Assembly: GCA_031278675.1 (NCBI GenBank)
Contig: JAITJY010000302.1
Coordinates: forward strand, 1-8,911
Direction of reading: 5' to 3'
Origin: Bifidobacteriaceae bacterium
GTDB lineage: Bacteria > Actinomycetota > Actinomycetes > Actinomycetales > WQXJ01
Length of the DNA stretch: 8,911 bases
Under the pieces are notes generated by a model. That model was not told the DNA's origin. It was given only the letters and a program-made list of their open reading frames with translations, and did not search any database. The first letter of the stretch is position 1. Each line of letters starts with the position of its first letter. Of the stretch, positions 5,195-8,911 are shown piece by piece. Both the position numbers and the translations under genes were made by a program.

Positions 5195-7568
5195 AGAAAT
5201 TTTCCGCGACATGTCGGAACAAATGGTCCCGGACGAGGAGGCTCGCCGCGCCCTGCGCGAGGCCTTGGCCCGCGAGGATGGCACCAGCGATGCGACACAT
5301 CACATGGTGGAGCGCTCGCTGCGGCGCCCCGGGCGGACCGGGCGTAGCAGACGGAGTCGGGCAAGGTTGTTTGCCGCCGTGGGTACCGTTTGTGCGGTGG
5401 CGCTGGGGGCCGTGGCGATCCTGCCGCTGACGCCTTGGTTCCAGGACAGGGTCGGTGAGGCAGCAGCGCGCCGGGCCAACGCCCAGGCGAGTGCGTCAGG
5501 TAAGGCCGCCGGTGACTACCGGGAGGCCTACGAGGCGCTCGCGCCACTGCTGGAGAGTCAGCGGGCCGCCGCCGAATCCCCCGGGGGGAGTTGGCTAGAT
5601 GATTTGCTGGGCATCTTCGGCGGAGCGTCTGATGCCGGGGGTGTTCAGCTGCAGATGGTCGAGGACTCCGGCAGCGAGATGGCCGCTCGCGCGGCGCCGG
5701 CCGAAGCTGGTTCGTTCTCGGAGACGAACACCCAGGTGGCAGGCATCGACGAGGGCGATGTGGTGAAGACCGACGGTCGGGCCATCTACATTGCCCAAGC
5801 CGACCAGATCGCAGTGGTCACGCCCGATGGCGCTGGCACCCGCACGGCCGCAACCATCGACATTATGGGTCCGGTGGCCAGTTGGGTCGAACAGCATCTG
5901 CCCGCCGCCGAGGACAGCGATTACGGCGGCTACCAGGAGATGGCCCAGATTGGGGACATTATGGTGTCCGATGCCGTGCTTGCCGTTTTTGTGCAGCGCG
6001 GCGGGATGGATTACTCCTACCCATACGTCACTACGGATGACATCGTGGGGAGCAGGTCAATTGAGGACGGACTTGACGCCGACGATGGCGCTGACGGGCC
6101 GGACCAAGCCAGTCAAGCTCCCAACGACGGGACCGACGAACCGGACAGCGAAGCTGGCCGACGCAGCGAAGAGCCCGCCGAGCCCGGCGCCGAACCGAGC
6201 GCCGAACCGGGCGCGGAACCGGGCGCCGAACCGAGCGTGGAAGTGAGTCAAACCCCGGGCGAGGGGGAGGTGGAGGTGCCGGACGGCATCGGGCATGGGG
6301 CGGAACTGACGCTGACGCTGCTGTTCGACGTGTCTGATCCGGGCGCTCCACGGGCGCTGGGGACGTTCGCGCTGAGCGGGTACTATACGGCGGCGCGGCT
6401 GGTGGACGGCACGTTGTACCTGGTCACGGACTACACGCTGGGCTACGGCGCGGAAATTGATCCGGCGCGGCCGGCCACTTTTGTCCCGTTGGTGGACACC
6501 GGTGACGGGCTGCGGCCGGTCGGTGCCGCAAGCGTTACCGTGCTGCCGGACCTGGCGGAGGCGAGCTACGCCGTGGCGAGCGCCGTTGACCTGCGGACGC
6601 AGGAACTGACCGCAGAGATCGCCGTGCTGGGTGGGGCCAACACGGTCTACTTGAACTCGGACAACCTTTATTTAGCGGGTCTGACCTGGGATGATACTGG
6701 TTCGGCGGTGACGGATCTGGCTCGGGTTACCCTCGCGGATGGGGGCCTCACGCTCGCTGCCCAAACGCGGCTTGCCGGGTCGCTGTGGGGTCAATTCGCG
6801 CTCGACGAATATGACTCCCATTTGCGGGTCGTCATTACCGGCGTGGCGTCCGGCCAGCTTGAGGATTGGGGTCAGGTCAGCGAATCAGTGGTGCGGTTGG
6901 AAGTTTTGGATTTGGCGTTACAGCGGGTTGGGCTGATTGATCCGCTGGTGCGTGATGAAGACGTCGAATCGGTCCGTTTCCTGGGGGAATTCGGTTATGT
7001 GGTGACTTTCAAACAAGTTGATCCTTTATTCGCCTTGGATCTGGGGGACCCCGCTGCGCCTGTGGTGCGCAGTGAACTGAAAATTCCCGGGTTTTCTAGT
7101 TACCTTCACCCCTGGGCCGAGGATCGGCTGTTGGGTGTGGGGCTGGATGGCACCGAGACGGGCGAGATGACCGGATATATGAAGCTATCGATGTTCGATA
7201 TCGCGGATTTGGATCAGGTCGCCGAACTTGACGCATTACCGATCGAATATTGGTCTGCGGACCTCGCCAACCACCGCGCCTATTGGATCGATTCGGAACG
7301 GAATCTGATCGGGTTTGCTGCCGAGAACTTAAATGTGGGCACAACCAGCTACCTGTTGTTCAGTTACGGCCCGGACGGATTTGAAGCGGAAGGGGAGCTG
7401 CGCGTGGTGATGGGTGCGAACGTCAATGAGTTCGGCTATTACGGGCCCTACGGCGGGTCTGGGGTTCGCGGGATCAGGGTTGGTGAGAACCTGTACGTTT
7501 GCTGGTATCAGGGTGTATCGGTGTATTCGCTGGCCAATCTTGAGCTACTCGCGGCCGTCCCGTTCTAG
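5187..7568 (+). CDS. Membrane-anchored beta-propeller protein, likely anti-sigma/sensor
   Basis: The 793-residue protein has three parts. Residues 1-60 are a charged cytoplasmic segment with a predicted helix (DEEARRALREALARE) and an Arg-rich end. Residues 61-80 are a single membrane helix. The rest is extracytoplasmic and carries hallmarks of the COG4880/PF09826 beta-propeller family: TNTQVAGIDEGDVVKTDG (180-197), LFDVSDPGAPRALGTF (379-394), GQFALDEYDSHLRVV (535-549), VRFLGEFGYVVTFKQVDPLF (596-615) and IPGFSSYLHPW (633-643). An acidic low-complexity loop (about 291-367) interrupts the propeller. The overlap with the ECF sigma gene and the topology suggest the N-terminus holds the sigma factor and the propeller senses an envelope signal. 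The short N-terminus has no recognisable zinc anti-sigma HxxxCxxC motif, so the anti-sigma role is inference; the family and topology are well supported. Confidence 0.88.
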   Translation: MSKEIFRDMSEQMVPDEEARRALREALAREDGTSDATHHMVERSLRRPGRTGRSRRSRARLFAAVGTVCAVALGAVAILPLTPWFQDRVGEAAARRANAQASASGKAAGDYREAYEALAPLLESQRAAAESPGGSWLDDLLGIFGGASDAGGVQLQMVEDSGSEMAARAAPAEAGSFSETNTQVAGIDEGDVVKTDGRAIYIAQADQIAVVTPDGAGTRTAATIDIMGPVASWVEQHLPAAEDSDYGGYQEMAQIGDIMVSDAVLAVFVQRGGMDYSYPYVTTDDIVGSRSIEDGLDADDGADGPDQASQAPNDGTDEPDSEAGRRSEEPAEPGAEPSAEPGAEPGAEPSVEVSQTPGEGEVEVPDGIGHGAELTLTLLFDVSDPGAPRALGTFALSGYYTAARLVDGTLYLVTDYTLGYGAEIDPARPATFVPLVDTGDGLRPVGAASVTVLPDLAEASYAVASAVDLRTQELTAEIAVLGGANTVYLNSDNLYLAGLTWDDTGSAVTDLARVTLADGGLTLAAQTRLAGSLWGQFALDEYDSHLRVVITGVASGQLEDWGQVSESVVRLEVLDLALQRVGLIDPLVRDEDVESVRFLGEFGYVVTFKQVDPLFALDLGDPAAPVVRSELKIPGFSSYLHPWAEDRLLGVGLDGTETGEMTGYMKLSMFDIADLDQVAELDALPIEYWSADLANHRAYWIDSERNLIGFAAENLNVGTTSYLLFSYGPDGFEAEGELRVVMGANVNEFGYYGPYGGSGVRGIRVGENLYVCWYQGVSVYSLANLELLAAVPF
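6177..6236 (+). repeat. In-frame 12-bp tandem repeat (Ala-Glu-Pro-Gly/Ser)
   Basis: Five 12-bp units encode AEPG, AEPS, AEPG, AEPG and AEPS (residues 331-350 of the beta-propeller protein). They lie in a longer Asp/Glu/Pro/Gly-rich stretch (about 291-367) that interrupts the propeller, most likely as a disordered surface loop. Confidence 0.92.
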
Positions 7569-7579
7569 ACCCACTAGGT

Positions 7580-7594
7580 AGCCGAAACTCGGCT
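7580..7594. other. Short perfect hairpin after the beta-propeller gene
   Basis: AGCCGA (7580-7585) pairs with TCGGCT (7589-7594) around a three-base loop, 12 bases past the stop. It is small and may only assist termination or protect the mRNA end. Confidence 0.35.
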
Positions 7595-7656
7595 CAGGCG
7601 CAAAGGTTTCTGCCACGTAGTCGGGCTAGCGTCCTACCGGGCGCGCCCCGGCACCC

Positions 7657-7707
7657 GGCCGCGCCCCGGCCGCGCCCCGGCCAGGCCGTTAGCTCCGGGG
7701 CGCGGCC
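7657..7707. terminator. GC-rich hairpin between convergent genes, likely bidirectional terminator
   Basis: GGCCGCGCCCCGG (7668-7680) and CCGGGGCGCGGCC (7695-7707) form a perfect 13-bp stem with a 14-base loop. The left arm is present twice in overlapping copies (7657-7669 and 7668-7680), and a shorter relative (GCGCGCCCCGG) lies at 7641-7651, so either copy could pair. It sits between the end of the beta-propeller gene (+) and the end of the membrane-protein gene (-). There is no T-tract, which is common for actinobacterial terminators. Confidence 0.6.
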
Positions 7708-7775
7708 AGACCTCCGGCTTGCCAGCCACCACCCGCGACTGCGCGCGAATCGCACAGATCAGACGCGAGCGCCCA

Positions 7776-8911
7776 CTACCCGGAGATGTGGAAGTAGGCG
7801 AATCGTCCGGTTTGGCCGAGGTCTTCTAGTTGGGGTGAGGAGCGGTAGCGTTGGGCGGCGCGGGCGGTGGTGACGAGGTATGAGGCGCCGAATTCGCGGG
7901 CTGCAGCAATGAGGTCTTCTATGGGGATGTCTTCGTAGCGGCGGCCGGTCCAGGCGTAGCCTTGGCCGGTGGCGCGCACCAGGCCAAGGCGTTCGAGGCG
8001 TGCTAGCCATTGGCTCAGGCCTGTGTCGCTGATGGGCACAAGTTTCCAGGAACTGGCCGACGAGCGTTGCCCCATCAGGTGGAGCGTGTCGAACAGCTGG
8101 TTGTTCGGGTCCGCGAGGAACATGGCGTCAGACGGCACTGCGGCCGCCAACCCCGCCGCCTCCCGGCCGGTGACCAGGTAGGGCGGGGGCACACCCGCCC
8201 GGGCGCGGACGGCGTTGGCCTGATCTACCGCAGGGACGACGCCGAATGCTATTCCGGCCAGGCAGGCCGCCACCAAGACCCCGGCCAGGACCCGGCGTGC
8301 TTGGCGGCGCACCGCGAGGCCGGCGAGGATGCCGACACACGCGACCACCAGCGGCACCGCTAGGTCCTCAATGGGTGGCGCTGAGGTGGCGAACAGTCTT
8401 TGACGCACCCATTCCCACACCACCAACCCAACCGGCAATGCCACCGCCAACACCCTGCCCCGCCGACCCCGGCGCGCCAACGCCGCCACCCCAGCCGCCA
8501 ACGCGACATACAGACACAACCGGAACATCCCGAAATACCGCTCCGGATAGAGTTGGGCTACCAACCGCACCGGATAGACCTCGATCAACAGATAGTTTGC
8601 GACCAGCACCAAACCGCCGATCCCGCCAAGTACCGCAACGGGTACCGTCCAACGCCGCACCGCCACCACCCGCTCGCTGCGCGGCACACTAACAACCACC
8701 AAGCCGGCAGCTACCACGGCCCACAACGCGAACCAACCGATCTGACCCCAATCCCAAGAGCTTGGCACCAGGTGGTGGGGGTGACGCAACTCCGCATAAA
8801 CCGCAACAAACTCGGCGCTGCTCATAGTGCGCTGCCCTGCGGTGGCCGCAAACCCGATAAACATCCCTACCCCGGTCACAACCAACGGAACCAAGGCAGC
8901 CAGATGCCTGA
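7776..8911 (-). CDS. Multi-pass membrane protein of unknown function, 5'-truncated by the window
   Basis: The reading frame stays open to the right edge of the window, so the N-terminus is missing; TTG 8894 is only a possible codon, not a supported start. The visible ~377 residues hold about seven hydrophobic segments, near 1-19, 51-70, 83-104, 123-140, 147-160, 179-195 and 202-221 counted from 8894, and then a soluble ~150-residue C-terminal domain ending RFAYFHISG. A conserved-looking motif, ELRHPHHLVPSSW (35-47), follows the first segment. The C-terminal part, with VPSDAMFLADP (253-263) and EFGASYLVTT (334-343), recalls large bacterial membrane proteins with an extracytoplasmic C-terminal domain, some labelled DUF6798 or glycosyltransferase-like. 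That comparison is from memory and uncertain. It converges on the beta-propeller gene and is probably not in its operon. Confidence 0.75.
   Translation of the reverse strand, partial: RHLAALVPLVVTGVGMFIGFAATAGQRTMSSAEFVAVYAELRHPHHLVPSSWDWGQIGWFALWAVVAAGLVVVSVPRSERVVAVRRWTVPVAVLGGIGGLVLVANYLLIEVYPVRLVAQLYPERYFGMFRLCLYVALAAGVAALARRGRRGRVLAVALPVGLVVWEWVRQRLFATSAPPIEDLAVPLVVACVGILAGLAVRRQARRVLAGVLVAACLAGIAFGVVPAVDQANAVRARAGVPPPYLVTGREAAGLAAAVPSDAMFLADPNNQLFDTLHLMGQRSSASSWKLVPISDTGLSQWLARLERLGLVRATGQGYAWTGRRYEDIPIEDLIAAAREFGASYLVTTARAAQRYRSSPQLEDLGQTGRFAYFHISG

Overview
The window is high-GC DNA with G/C-rich third codon positions, GTG and TTG starts and tightly overlapping genes, which points to an actinobacterium (Actinomycetota). 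A galactofuranose enzyme beside a Wzm/Wzt-type exporter of the actinobacterial kind supports this. No species can be named from the sequence alone.

Left part (1-3383): the first ~91 bases look like the 3' end of a group II intron (domain V and domain VI hairpins); the rest lies outside the window. Directly after it comes a cell-envelope polysaccharide operon on the + strand. It holds an ABC-2 permease (Wzm-like, 94-981), its ATPase (Wzt-like, 968-1960) and UDP-galactopyranose mutase (Glf, 1953-3383). The genes overlap by 14 and 8 bases and are probably translationally coupled. Glf would make UDP-galactofuranose, and the exporter would move a lipid-linked, probably galactofuranose-containing glycan across the membrane. 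The ATPase carries a Gly/Ala repeat near its N-terminus, and Glf carries a Pro/Ala-rich repeat insertion of about 95 residues in mid-protein.

Middle part (3384-4621): one small orphan gene (79 codons, 3612-3851) sits in otherwise non-coding DNA. This DNA is rich in structure: hairpins, a nine-unit 9-bp tandem array that starts across the small gene's stop codon, a ~60-bp direct repeat, and a cluster of long inverted repeats (4337-4466) that includes two mutually exclusive pairings.

Right-centre (4622-7568): an ECF-type sigma factor overlaps by 8 bases a 793-residue single-pass membrane protein. That protein has a short charged cytoplasmic N-terminus, one transmembrane helix and a large extracytoplasmic beta-propeller of the COG4880/PF09826 type. 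The layout suggests a sigma/anti-sigma pair in which the propeller is the sensor. A strong GC-rich hairpin (7657-7707) follows.

Right end (7776-8911): on the - strand lies the C-terminal part of a multi-pass membrane protein of unknown function with a soluble C-terminal domain; its start is beyond the window. The most interesting points are the sigma/beta-propeller pair, the intron abutting wzm, and in-frame low-complexity repeats in three unrelated conserved proteins.
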